Shown here in pieces: positions 34,354 through 42,809 of a stretch of DNA of 64,000 nt. The notes below the pieces were generated by a model that ran no database searches, was not told the origin of the DNA, and saw nothing but the letters and a program-made list of their open reading frames with translations. Made by a program: the position numbers and the translations under genes. Numbering within the stretch: the first letter of the stretch is position 1; each line of letters starts with the position of its first letter. Source of the DNA: Corticibacter populi (GTDB lineage Bacteria > Pseudomonadota > Gammaproteobacteria > Burkholderiales > Burkholderiaceae_C); NCBI RefSeq assembly GCF_004217315.1, contig NZ_SGWR01000004.1:392718-456717 (forward strand). Reading direction: 5' to 3'.

Positions 34354-35682
34354 ATGAGACAGCCAATGACTTCTCCCAACATCACCGTCGAACAGGGTAT
34401 CCAGGCCGCAGGCGTGGGCCGGTTCCAGTATCGGCTCTTCGTCATCTTCGGCATCGTCTGGCTGGCAGACGCGATGCAGGTCCTCTCCATCGGTTTCAGC
34501 GCTCCGTCGATTGCGGCGACTTTCGGAGTTTCCCTGCCGACGGCACTGCAGACCGGCACGCTGTTCTTCGTCGGCATGATGATCGGCGCATTCGTATTCG
34601 GTCGGTTGGCCGATCGCATCGGCCGGCGGCCGGTGCTGTTCATGGCGATCGTCATCGATGCGATCTGTGGCGTCGCCTCGGCCTTTGCGCCGGATTTCCA
34701 GTGGCTGCTGCTCCTGCGTTTCCTCACCGGCGTGGGCGTGGGCGGCACGCTGCCGGTGGACTACACCATGATGGCCGAGTTCCTGCCGGCGGCGCGGCGC
34801 GGGCGCTGGCTGGTGCTGCTGGAATCGTTCTGGGCCATCGGCACCATCCTGCTGGCGGTGCTGGCCCTGCTGGCGGTCTCGCATGGCGACGAGGCCTGGC
34901 GCATCATCTTCTTCGCCACCGGCCTGCCCGCGCTGATCGGCGTCGTGCTGCGTTTCTACATCCCGGAATCGCCCATGTACCTGAACAAGACGGGCAAACC
35001 GGCGAAGGCGCGTGCCGTGCTGCAGCGCGTGGCCAAGGTCAACCGCTCGCCGAACACCATTGCCGCGCTGCAGCCCGACCAGATGGAGAGAACCTCGCTC
35101 TTCGCGTTGTTCGGGCCCGAAGTGCGGCGTCGCTCGCTGAGCCTGTTCCTCGCCTGGATGCTGATCTCGATGGCCTACTACGGCGTGTTCGTGTACCTGC
35201 CCATCAAGATGGCGGGGGAGGGCTTTGGCTTCATGCGCGGCCAGGTCTTCCTGATCGTGCTGGCTCTCGTGCAGTTGCCCGGCTTTGCACTCTCGGCCTA
35301 TGGCGTGGAGAAGTGGGGCCGGCGCCCGACCCTGATCGGCTTCCTGCTGCTCAGTGCGGTGGGTTGCATGCTTTACAGCCTGGGCACCTCGCCGGTGGTA
35401 GTGATCGGCTCGACCATGCTGCTCAGTTTCGCCTTGCTGGGCACGTGGGGGGCGCTGTACGCGTTCACCCCCGAGGTTTATCCCACCGGGCTTCGTGCCA
35501 GCGGCATGGGGATGGCCGGTGCCATCGCCAGGCTGGGCGGGCTGCTGGCGCCTTCCCTGATTGCGCCGGTGATGGCCAGCCATTTCACGCTCTCGCTGGC
35601 CATGTTGTCGGCCATCCTGGTGATGGCGGCGGCAGCCATCTGGAACGTCGATGTCGAGTCCCGCAACCGGGCCCTGGACTGA
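34354..35682 (+). CDS. nicT: MFS transporter, nicotinate uptake (NicT type)
   Basis: 442 residues from ATG 34354 (ATG 34366 is also possible). Aromatic-acid:H+ symporter/sugar-porter-like MFS with about 12 helices: FVGMMIGAFVFGRLADRIGRRPVLF as loop 2-3, LRFLTGVGVGGTLPVDYTMMAEFLP and FYIPESPMYLNKTGK. Between nicC and nicE, as for the transporter gene of other nic clusters. Probably imports nicotinate or 6-hydroxynicotinate alongside the ABC system. Confidence 0.83.
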   Translation: MRQPMTSPNITVEQGIQAAGVGRFQYRLFVIFGIVWLADAMQVLSIGFSAPSIAATFGVSLPTALQTGTLFFVGMMIGAFVFGRLADRIGRRPVLFMAIVIDAICGVASAFAPDFQWLLLLRFLTGVGVGGTLPVDYTMMAEFLPAARRGRWLVLLESFWAIGTILLAVLALLAVSHGDEAWRIIFFATGLPALIGVVLRFYIPESPMYLNKTGKPAKARAVLQRVAKVNRSPNTIAALQPDQMERTSLFALFGPEVRRRSLSLFLAWMLISMAYYGVFVYLPIKMAGEGFGFMRGQVFLIVLALVQLPGFALSAYGVEKWGRRPTLIGFLLLSAVGCMLYSLGTSPVVVIGSTMLLSFALLGTWGALYAFTPEVYPTGLRASGMGMAGAIARLGGLLAPSLIAPVMASHFTLSLAMLSAILVMAAAAIWNVDVESRNRALD

Positions 35683-35733
35683 ACCACGGGCAGATGCATC
35701 CCCCTCTTTCATCTCATCACGACAGGATATGCA

Positions 35734-36486
35734 ATGAAGAAATACCGAATCGGCCAGATTGTCCCAAGCTCGAACATCACGATGGAGACCGAGATTCCGG
35801 CGCTGCTGCGAGCCCGCGAACTGGTCGCCCCCGAAGAGCGCTTCACCTTCCACTCCTCGCGCATGCGCATGAAGCACGTGACCAAGGATGAGCTCTCCAA
35901 GATGGACGCCGCCAGCGACCGCTGCGCGCTCGAACTCTCCGATGCCAAGGTCGACGTCATGGGCTACGCCTGCCTGGTGGCCATCATGTCGATGGGCCTG
36001 GGCTACCACTGCGCCTCCAAAGAGCGCCTGACGCAGGTGGTGCGCGGCAACGACAGCGACGCCGCCGTGGTCAATTCCGCTGGAGCCCTGATCGACGCAC
36101 TCAAGGCCATGAAGGCACGCAGGATCGCCGTGGTCGCACCCTACATGAAACCGCTGGCGCAAATGGTGTTCGACTACATCGCCAACGAAGGTTTCGAGGT
36201 GGTCGACAGCCGCGCGCTGGAGATCCAGGACAACCTGGCAGTTGCCGCGCACGATCCGATGAACCTGCCGGGCATCGTGCAGACCATGGACTATGCCGAC
36301 GCCGATGCCATCGTGCTCTCGGCCTGCGTGCAAATGCCCTCGCTGGCAGCCGTGCAAGCCGTCGAGGCCGCCACCGGCAAGCCGGTCGTCACCGCAGCCA
36401 TCGCCACGACATGGTCCATGCTGCGCGCGCTGGGCCTGTCCACTACCGTGCCTGGCGGCGGCGCGCTGCTCTCGGGCATCTACTAA
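35734..36486 (+). CDS. nicE: Maleate cis-trans isomerase (NicE type)
   Basis: 250 residues, Asp/Glu racemase superfamily. The two catalytic cysteines of maleate isomerases are visible: Cys80 in VMGYACLVAIMSMGLG and Cys198 in IVLSACVQMPS, each in a typical loop. It converts maleate to fumarate, the last step of the pathway. The length equals P. putida NicE. nicD starts 14 bases later behind AAGGGGAG. Confidence 0.93.
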   Translation: MKKYRIGQIVPSSNITMETEIPALLRARELVAPEERFTFHSSRMRMKHVTKDELSKMDAASDRCALELSDAKVDVMGYACLVAIMSMGLGYHCASKERLTQVVRGNDSDAAVVNSAGALIDALKAMKARRIAVVAPYMKPLAQMVFDYIANEGFEVVDSRALEIQDNLAVAAHDPMNLPGIVQTMDYADADAIVLSACVQMPSLAAVQAVEAATGKPVVTAAIATTWSMLRALGLSTTVPGGGALLSGIY

Positions 36487-36500
36487 AAGGGGAGAAACAC

Positions 36501-37283
36501 ATGCAGGGCTACCACATCCATGCCAATGGCATCCGCCAGCATCTGATCCATTACGCGGGGCAAGCGCCGCAGTTGCCACAGCTGCTGCTGGTGCCGGGCA
36601 TCACATCCCCGGCCATCACCTGGGGCTTCGTCGCCGAGCGCCTGGCGGCGCATTTCGATGTGCACGTGCTGGACGTGCGCGGACGCGGCCTGAGCGAGGC
36701 GGGCGACCTGGACTACACGCTCGACGCAATGGCCGATGACGTCATCGCGCTGGCCGAACGGATGCAAACCCCCATCGTGCTCGGGCATTCGATGGGCGCG
36801 CGCACCGCCATCCGGGCGGCGCGTCGCAACCCGGCACCGCTCTCGGGCCTGATCCTGGTCGATCCGCCGATGTCCGGCCCGGGCCGGCGCCCCTATCCCG
36901 CCAACTGGGCCTGGTATGGCGACTCCATCCGCGTGGCGCAGAAGGGCTGTGGCATCGAGGCGATGCGCAAGTTCTGCTCGACCTGGACCGACGAGCAGGT
37001 CCAACTCAGGGCCGAGTGGCTACACACCTGCCAATGGGGTGCCATCCGCATCGCCTTCGACGGTTTTGCCACCGACGACATCCATGCCGATCTGCCACAC
37101 ATCCAGCTGCCGATGCGGCTGGTCCAGGCGGGTGGGGCGACAGTGGTGCTGCCCGAGGACGTTGCCGAATTGCGGGCGCTGGCTCCGCACATCGAAGTGC
37201 GCCGGGTGGAGAAGGCCGGCCACATGATTCCCTGGGACGACCTCGAAGGCTTCCTGGCCGCCGTCCAGGACTTTTCGGTCTGA
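36501..37283 (+). CDS. nicD: N-formylmaleamate deformylase (NicD type)
   Basis: 260-residue alpha/beta-hydrolase. LLLVPGITSPAITWGF oxyanion region, nucleophile elbow GHSMGAR (Ser about residue 97), catalytic Asp candidates before VVLPEDVAEL, and His in KAGHMIPWDD. It splits N-formylmaleamate into maleamate and formate. An in-frame extension back to 36411 overlaps nicE and is a shadow; ATG 36501 has GGGGAGA upstream. The order nicE-nicD-nicX-nicF gives the ring-cleavage half of the pathway. Confidence 0.9.
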   Translation: MQGYHIHANGIRQHLIHYAGQAPQLPQLLLVPGITSPAITWGFVAERLAAHFDVHVLDVRGRGLSEAGDLDYTLDAMADDVIALAERMQTPIVLGHSMGARTAIRAARRNPAPLSGLILVDPPMSGPGRRPYPANWAWYGDSIRVAQKGCGIEAMRKFCSTWTDEQVQLRAEWLHTCQWGAIRIAFDGFATDDIHADLPHIQLPMRLVQAGGATVVLPEDVAELRALAPHIEVRRVEKAGHMIPWDDLEGFLAAVQDFSV

Positions 37284-37313
37284 CCACACTTGACGCATTG
37301 GAGGTTTCCGACC

Positions 37314-38345
37314 ATGGACCACGCAAGCTTTTCCGAAATCTGCCTGCATCAACTCAGGATGTCGGGGGTGCGCTCCGGCGAGCGCCTGATCGTCCTCACG
37401 CAGGGCAACAGCCGGTTGGACTATGCCGACGCCTTCATGGCCGCCGGCCAACGCCTGGGCGCGCAGATGTACCACATGCGGCTGCCCGCGCCACTGCCCA
37501 CCGACGGCTGGTCGGTCGGCGTCACCGGCCTGGCAGCCATGCCGGATGCGGTCGAGGCGCTGAAAAACTGCGACATGTTGATCGACTGCATTTTCCTGCT
37601 GTTCTCGAAAGAGCAGTTTGCCATCCAGGCCGCCGGCACCCGCATCCTCACGGCCGTGGAGCCGCCCGAACTGCTGGCGCGCATGCTGCCTTACCCCGAG
37701 CTGCGCGAGAAGGTCGAGATCGCCGCCACCCTGCTGGAGCAGGCCAAGGTCATGCGCATCACCTCGCCGCACGGCACCGACGTGACTTACCGCCTGGGCA
37801 CCTACCCGACCATGGCCGAATACGCCTGCACCGACACGCCCGGCCGCTGGGACCACTGGCCCTCGGGCTTTGTCTTCACCGGCGGGGATGATGATGGTGT
37901 CGATGGCCAGATCGTCGTGTCGCCCGGCGACATCCTGCTGCCGCAGAACCTGATGGTGCGCGAGCCCATCACCTACACCATCGAGAAAGGCTGGATCACC
38001 GACATCCGCGGCGGCCTGGAAGCGCAGATCGTCAAGGCCTACATGGAGAGTTTCAATGATCCGCGCGGCCGTGGCATGAGCCACGTCGGCTGGGGCATGA
38101 ACCCGCAGGCCAAGTGGCATAACTTCGTGCCGGGCGAGTTCCCCGGCGGCATGGGCATGGAGCCGCGCAGCTTCTATGGCAACGTGATGTTCTCCACCGG
38201 TCCGAACAACGAACTGGGCGGCCCCAACGACACCGCCTGCCACCTGGACATCCCGATGCGCGGCTGCTCTCTGTTCCTCGATGATGCGCCCGTCGTGATC
38301 GACGGGGACATCGTCGTCAAGGATATCCAGATGGCACGCCGCTGA
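37314..38345 (+). CDS. nicX: 2,5-dihydroxypyridine 5,6-dioxygenase (NicX type)
   Basis: 343 residues from ATG 37314 (GGAGG upstream at about 37300). The N-terminus is leucyl-aminopeptidase M29-like (SGVRSGERLIVLTQGNSRL) and the C-terminal metal-binding half contains GRGMSHVGWGMNP and GGPNDTACHLDIPMRGCS, as in NicX. The Fe(II) enzyme opens the 2,5-dihydroxypyridine ring with O2 to give N-formylmaleamate. The length is near P. putida NicX (350). Confidence 0.9.
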   Translation: MDHASFSEICLHQLRMSGVRSGERLIVLTQGNSRLDYADAFMAAGQRLGAQMYHMRLPAPLPTDGWSVGVTGLAAMPDAVEALKNCDMLIDCIFLLFSKEQFAIQAAGTRILTAVEPPELLARMLPYPELREKVEIAATLLEQAKVMRITSPHGTDVTYRLGTYPTMAEYACTDTPGRWDHWPSGFVFTGGDDDGVDGQIVVSPGDILLPQNLMVREPITYTIEKGWITDIRGGLEAQIVKAYMESFNDPRGRGMSHVGWGMNPQAKWHNFVPGEFPGGMGMEPRSFYGNVMFSTGPNNELGGPNDTACHLDIPMRGCSLFLDDAPVVIDGDIVVKDIQMARR

Positions 38346-38399
38346 CGCCGCGCGTCTTTGCCACCGCTTCCGGATTGACCCGTCACATCAGAGGATTCC

Positions 38400-39020
38400 A
38401 TGTCTCAAGAACAAGTGTATGCCGCCGCAGGCTTCGGCCAGCCCGTGCCCCGCGGTCAGCGCCCGGCGATCATCGTCGTCGATTTCTCCTACGGCTTCAC
38501 GGACCTGCAGTACCCGACTGCATCGGACGCCGCCGCGCAAATGGCTGCCACCAAGCGGATCTGCGACCAGCTGCGCAGCAAAGGCTTTCCGGTCATCTTC
38601 TCGACCATTGCCTACCACCCTGGCGAGATCCAGCGGCTGGCCTGGCTCCGGAAGGCCGGCGGCATGGCCGCCTTGCTGGAAGGCAGCCGCCTGGTCGAGA
38701 TCGATGCGGCCACCGGCATCCAGCCCGGCGACGTGGTGGTGACCAAGAAGGGCGCCTCCTCGTTCTTCGGATCGACATTGGCGGCGCTGCTCACCGCCGC
38801 CGGCACCGACACCTTGATCGTCGCCGGTGCCACCACGTCGGGCTGTGTGCGCGCCACGGTGGTCGATGCCGTGCAATCGGGTTTCAACGTGCTGGTGCCC
38901 AAAGACTGCTGCGCCGACCGCGCCCAGGCTCCGCATGAAGCCAACCTCTATGACATGCAGCAGAAGTATGCCGATGTCACTGACTCCGGCGAGATCCTAG
39001 AATGGTTGCAAACCCTGTGA
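38400..39020 (+). CDS. nicF: Maleamate amidohydrolase (NicF type)
   Basis: 206-residue isochorismatase/cysteine hydrolase family protein. Catalytic triad: Asp28 in IIVVDFSYGFTD, Lys116 in VVTKKGASSFFGS, and Cys149 in GATTSGCVRATVVDA. It converts maleamate to maleate and ammonia. Preceded by AGAGGA; follows nicX after 54 bases. Confidence 0.92.
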   Translation: MSQEQVYAAAGFGQPVPRGQRPAIIVVDFSYGFTDLQYPTASDAAAQMAATKRICDQLRSKGFPVIFSTIAYHPGEIQRLAWLRKAGGMAALLEGSRLVEIDAATGIQPGDVVVTKKGASSFFGSTLAALLTAAGTDTLIVAGATTSGCVRATVVDAVQSGFNVLVPKDCCADRAQAPHEANLYDMQQKYADVTDSGEILEWLQTL

Positions 39021-39064
39021 CGGCGCTTGCCGCCGCCGAGGATTGCGCTGCCTGAAAGTCTCCC

Positions 39065-39673
39065 ATGCACTACCGCACCGATGAGCCCCTTCCTTTTGAG
39101 AGGGACCCTTTCTCTGCCATCGTCTCGCCGCGTCCCATCGCCTGGATCAGCACGCGCGGCCGCGATGGCCGGGAGAACCTGGCGCCTTACTCGTTCTTCA
39201 ATGCCGTCGCCTACGATCCGCCGCAGATCGTGGTGGCCTCGGTAGGCCGCAAGCCTGACCGTGAGCAGGGCAAGGACACCTTGTCGCTGGCGCGCGAATC
39301 CGGCGTTTTCTGCGTCAACATCGCCGGCTACGAAGACCGGGAGGCGCTCAACCAGTCGTCCGCGCCGTATCCGCAAGCCACCGATGAAGCGGCGCTGCTG
39401 GGTTTGGCCACGGCTCCCTGCCATGCCATCGAATGTTCGCGCCTGCTCCATGCCCCGGCGTCCCTGGAGTGCCGCCTGCTGAACGTGATCGAGCTGGAAG
39501 GGCCGTCGAACTTCCTGATGCTCGCGCGCGTGGAGGTGGTGCATCTGCGCGACGAGTGCCTGACGCCGGAAGGCCGTTTCGACGTCTGCCGGTACCGGCC
39601 GCTGACCCGGCTGGGCTACCAGGATTTCGCGTCGATCGACCAGGTGTTCACCATGAAGCGGCCCAAGGCGTGA
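39065..39673 (+). CDS. Flavin reductase-like protein at the end of the nic operon
   Basis: 202-residue FMN-binding split-barrel protein: SAIVSPRPIAWISTRG, NLAPYSFFNAVAYDPPQIV and FCVNIAGYEDREALNQSSAP. Flavin-reductase domain proteins of this type are common next to aromatic degradation genes. Its place as the last gene, 44 bases after nicF, suggests a supporting role (reduced flavin supply or quinone handling), but nicC already uses NADH directly, so the job is unclear. Convergent with nicR. Confidence 0.78.
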   Translation: MHYRTDEPLPFERDPFSAIVSPRPIAWISTRGRDGRENLAPYSFFNAVAYDPPQIVVASVGRKPDREQGKDTLSLARESGVFCVNIAGYEDREALNQSSAPYPQATDEAALLGLATAPCHAIECSRLLHAPASLECRLLNVIELEGPSNFLMLARVEVVHLRDECLTPEGRFDVCRYRPLTRLGYQDFASIDQVFTMKRPKA

Positions 39674-39719
39674 GCAGCGCGTTTCACGTTTGAGGCAGGC
39701 GGGTGGGCCGCCACTTTGC

Positions 39720-40163
39720 TTACGAGAGCTTGCGCAGCAGCGCCAGCAGTGTTTTCTGTTCCTTCTCATTCAATGGGGCCAGTGTGTCGCGGCTGATGTG
39801 TTGCATGATCGGCTGCGCCTTCGCCAGGATGCGGCGGCCCTCCGGCGTCGTCGACAGAATGTAGCGGCGCCGGTCTTTATGGTCTTGCCGGCTTTCGATC
39901 AGGCCGCGCTCTTTCAGCCGGGTAACGACGCCCTTGGTTGTCGCGGCATCCATGGCCACCAGCCGGCCCAGCGCATTCTGGGAGATGGGGCCCGGCTCGG
40001 TCGCCAGGCGATACAGCGTCGAGAACTGCATGGGCGTCAGCTTGCACGGGTCATGCGCGTTGCAGATGGCGATGTGGTTCTGGTAGGCCTTTCTGAGCAG
40101 ATAGCCGACCTGATCGTCCAGCCGGTAACCGGGAGAGGACAGGGATTCTTCCATGGTGATCAT
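39720..40163 (-). CDS. nicR: MarR family repressor of the nic genes (NicR type)
   Basis: 147 residues from ATG 40163; the second ATG at 40154 has an AGG at better spacing and would give 144. Winged-helix MarR: YLLRKAYQNHIAICNAHDP, ISQNALGRLVAMDAATTKGVVTRLKERGLI and wing DHKDRRRYILSTTPEG. It closes the cluster in convergent orientation, as the known nicotinate repressor (NicR/BpsR) does in other proteobacteria. It presumably responds to 6-hydroxynicotinate and acts at the inverted repeat before nicC. The C-terminus is short, ending LLALLRKLS. Confidence 0.85.
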   Translation of the reverse strand: MITMEESLSSPGYRLDDQVGYLLRKAYQNHIAICNAHDPCKLTPMQFSTLYRLATEPGPISQNALGRLVAMDAATTKGVVTRLKERGLIESRQDHKDRRRYILSTTPEGRRILAKAQPIMQHISRDTLAPLNEKEQKTLLALLRKLS

Positions 40164-40248
40164 CCTGGGGTGTGGGTGCGGCAGGCGGCCGGGTAGCATG
40201 CGTGTGCGTTCATTCCGACCCAGTTTACCCAATCAACCCATCCAGAAA

Positions 40249-40270
40249 ACGCAGCCGAGGCTGCGTTTTT
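40249..40270. terminator. Bidirectional hairpin terminator
   Basis: ACGCAGCC-GA-GGCTGCGT (8-base arms) flanked by AAAA on the left and TTTTT on the right, so it works on either strand. It lies between nicR and the yjfI operon and insulates the membrane-system promoter. Confidence 0.7.
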
Positions 40271-40290
40271 CATGGGTGCGGGGGCTCCGT

Positions 40291-40380
40291 GTGTGATGCA
40301 TGTGACATCACACTGTAAAAATCACATGTAAAAATGAAAAACATCATTCGATCCATTGATGCTTACATGTAATGTCACAT
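40291..40380 (+). promoter_or_regulatory. Palindrome-dense promoter of the yjfI-pspA-yqiJ-yqiK operon
   Basis: Overlapping symmetries: GTGTGATG-N7-CATCACAC (40291-40313), TGTGACAT (40301-40308) mirrored by ATGTCACA (40372-40379), ACATGTAA (40324-40331) mirrored by TTACATGT (40363-40370), and the palindrome TTACATGTAA (40363-40372). The last lies 19 bases before the start codon at 40392. Unidentified regulator. Confidence 0.6.
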
Positions 40381-40391
40381 AGAATGCAGCC

Positions 40392-41012
40392 ATGGAACGC
40401 AAGTCTTCAGCCCACTACCAGCGTCTGCATCGCCAGCGATTGCGGGAGAAGGGCTTGATCAAGAAGGAATTGTGGGTGTTGCCGGAGTACACGGCAGACC
40501 TGCTCGCGGTGGAAAAGCTGATGCGTCAGCCGCGTGGCGCGCAACCATTCATCAAGGAGGGCATCATGAGCACGACGACACCCTGGACCATTGACACGTT
40601 GCACGAGGCACTCGGGAGCAGTCCGCTCGGGCAGAGCGAGACCGTCACGCTGGAGCTACTCGATGGCGCCGAGGCCAGCCTGCTGATCACGATGGACGAC
40701 TATGGCGAGCTGCCGCTCTTTCTGGCGGTGGCCGGCGGCCAGATCGTCGTCGAGGCGTACCTCTGGCCGGTCGGGCAGATCCGTGACCGCGACGCCTTCA
40801 ATGAGCAGGTGCTGCGCACGCAGAAGCTGTTCCCGCTCTCGACCATCGGCATCGAGAGCTTCGCCAACGGCGAGGCCGCCTACATCGTGTTCGGCGCACT
40901 CAGCGCTTCTTCCAGCCTGGCCAATGTGATCTACGAGATCGAGACCCTGGCCGACAACGTGATCAAGATCACCGAGGCCTTCGAGCCGGCGCTGCGCCAG
41001 GGCGCGGTATGA
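40392..41012 (+). CDS. yjfI: YjfI family (DUF2170) protein with basic N-terminal extension
   Basis: 206 residues. Residues 1-about 55 are a basic helical segment (SAHYQRLHRQRLREKGLIKKELWVLPE). Residues about 60-200 are the DUF2170/YjfI domain (TPWTIDTLHEALGSS, FPLSTIGIESFANGEAAYIVFGALS). An ATG at 40566 preceded by a strong AAGGAGG could also start the DUF2170 part alone (148 residues), so two products are possible. In E. coli yjfI precedes the pspA-like gene yjfJ; the same order is seen here. Biochemical role unknown. Confidence 0.85.
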   Translation: MERKSSAHYQRLHRQRLREKGLIKKELWVLPEYTADLLAVEKLMRQPRGAQPFIKEGIMSTTTPWTIDTLHEALGSSPLGQSETVTLELLDGAEASLLITMDDYGELPLFLAVAGGQIVVEAYLWPVGQIRDRDAFNEQVLRTQKLFPLSTIGIESFANGEAAYIVFGALSASSSLANVIYEIETLADNVIKITEAFEPALRQGAV

Positions 41013-41070
41013 GGCCAGGGACTGGCATGGCAACGACAAATCCCCCGCATTCATCGCATAGGAGAACAGC

Positions 41071-41790
41071 ATGACCGTATGGAGCAAACTCATCACCGCG
41101 CTGCGCGGCGGCGCCCACGAGGCCGGCGAAGTCCTGGTGGATGGACAGGCGCTGCGCATCCTCGACCAGGAAATCCGCGACGCCGATGCCGATCTGCGCA
41201 AGAGCAAGGAGGCGCTCGCCGAGATCATCGCCAAGGAAAAGCTCGCACGCGGCCGCTACGAGCAGACCGTGGCCAGAATCAACGAGTACGAAGCCTACAC
41301 CGTCAAGGCGCTCGACAGCGGTGATGATGCCCTGGCCATGGAAGTGGCCGGCAAGGTCGCCTTGCTCGAGGCTGCGCGCGACGAGGAGAAGGGCCAGGCC
41401 GACCAGTTCACCGCCAGCGCCACGCAGCTGCGCCACGCCATCGCCCAGGCGGAGGCGCACATCAAGCGCCTCAAGCAGCAGGCCGATACCGTCAAAGCCA
41501 CCGAGAACGTGCAGCGCGCCCAGGCCACCGTGGCCGAACGCTACAGCGGCTCCGAGTCGCGCGTGCAGACTGCGCTCGATTCACTCGAGCGCATCAAGCA
41601 GAAGCAGGCCGAACGCGGCGCGCGGCTGCAGGCGGCGGCGGAGCTGGCCAGCGAGGGCACGGATGATGCGCTCGATGCGAAGCTGCGCAAGGCCGGCATC
41701 ACACCGGATGCGCACAGTGCATCGGCGGTGCTGCAGCGCCTCAAGGCGCAGCGCGGCGCCGCGGCGAACACCGACAAGCCGGCCGAATGA
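41071..41790 (+). CDS. PspA/IM30 family membrane-stress protein (YjfJ type)
   Basis: 239-residue PspA/Vipp1-like protein built almost entirely of coiled coil: ALRGGAHEAGEVLVDGQALRILDQEIRDADADLRKSK and long Ala/Glu/Lys/Gln helices. Such proteins polymerise on stressed membranes to limit leakage. The C-terminal end (EGTDDALDAKLRKAGITPD) corresponds to the YjfJ subgroup. 58 bases after yjfI, with AGGAG upstream at 41061. It probably works with YqiJ and flotillin at the inner membrane. Confidence 0.88.
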   Translation: MTVWSKLITALRGGAHEAGEVLVDGQALRILDQEIRDADADLRKSKEALAEIIAKEKLARGRYEQTVARINEYEAYTVKALDSGDDALAMEVAGKVALLEAARDEEKGQADQFTASATQLRHAIAQAEAHIKRLKQQADTVKATENVQRAQATVAERYSGSESRVQTALDSLERIKQKQAERGARLQAAAELASEGTDDALDAKLRKAGITPDAHSASAVLQRLKAQRGAAANTDKPAE

Positions 41791-42070
41791 GCGGGCTGCG
41801 CGAACTGGCCGGGCGAGCCTGTGCAGTCGTTGGACGGGCTTGCGGTGGATGACCGCCGCGAGCCTTCGGGCCGGGTCATCCGGGCATTGGGTGAGATGGG
41901 TGCTGGAATATAGTGATTGATTCCTGTTTCCTCTCGATGTGCGCGCTGGCGGTCCGCTGCGCCCTCTAGAATGGCCGCTGGCGCCAAGGCCGGACGGGCG
42001 CGCCTTGCCTGCCTGGCGGGACAGGTGCGTTGCGCACATTGCACGCATCACACGCATGATGGAGATCGGT

Positions 42071-42709
42071 ATGGGAGTGTTTCTGCAAGTCGTACTGGGG
42101 TTTCCCACGGTCATCTTCACCGCGCTGCTGGCCTTGGTGCTGTTGTACTGGCTGGTGGCCGCCAGCGGCCTGCTGGAGCTGGATGCGCTCGACCACGCGT
42201 TGCTCGGCGATGGCGGTGACGGCCTGGACGCCGGTGGCCTGGCGGCGCTGCTCAACAAGGTGGGGCTGGGGCGGGTGCCGCTGACCATCATCGTCTCGCT
42301 GATCGTGCTGTTCGGCTGGGTGGCCAGCTTTGCCATGGTGCGGTTGCTGGTGCCGCAGACGGGGCTGGTGCTGCTGCAGTTCGTGATGGGTGCGGCGGTG
42401 TTCGCGCTGGCACTGCTGGCCGGGCTGTTGGCCACCATCGTGGTGCTGCGCCCGGTGCGCGCGCTGCTGGCCAGGGTGCCACCCGAAGAAAGCAAGGTAG
42501 TGCTCGGCCGCGTGGGCGTGGTGCGCAGTGCCAGCGCGACACCGCAGCAAGGCTACGCTTCGGTGGAGGACGGCGGTGCCGGGCTGGTGCTGCAGGTGCG
42601 CACCATCAAGGGCGAGCTGCCGCGCGGCACGCGCGTGGTGCTGATCGAGAAGCTCGACGACCGCCAGGCCTGGCGCGTGGTCAGCGAAGAAGAATTCACC
42701 GGCCTGTGA
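42071..42709 (+). CDS. yqiJ: YqiJ-like membrane protein with OB-fold domain
   Basis: 212 residues from ATG 42071 (GGAG 7 bases upstream). Three or four membrane segments (about residues 8-30, 68-90 and 95-120) precede a soluble C-terminal OB-fold/NfeD-like domain (VLGRVGVVRSASATPQQG and GTRVVLIEKLDDRQAWRVV). YqiJ proteins are the membrane partners encoded directly before YqiK flotillins, as here. Preceded by 280 bases without a gene after pspA. Confidence 0.83.
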   Translation: MGVFLQVVLGFPTVIFTALLALVLLYWLVAASGLLELDALDHALLGDGGDGLDAGGLAALLNKVGLGRVPLTIIVSLIVLFGWVASFAMVRLLVPQTGLVLLQFVMGAAVFALALLAGLLATIVVLRPVRALLARVPPEESKVVLGRVGVVRSASATPQQGYASVEDGGAGLVLQVRTIKGELPRGTRVVLIEKLDDRQAWRVVSEEEFTGL

Positions 42710-42809
42710 CGGCTGGTGCTGTCTGGCGCTGTGGCGCGGGCCCGGGGTGTTGCGATTTCGGTTTTTTCATTTGTTGTTTGACGGATCGAGCTAGGACAGG
42801 AGAGAAGAC

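Noticed and set aside
40266..40273. TTTTTCAT, which matches as far as I recall the 8-base target repeat of Tn4371-like elements
   Set aside because: The same octamer occurs again at 42763-42770 and in reverse complement at 40334-40341, and this copy is part of a hairpin terminator; chance occurrence is more likely than an attachment site.
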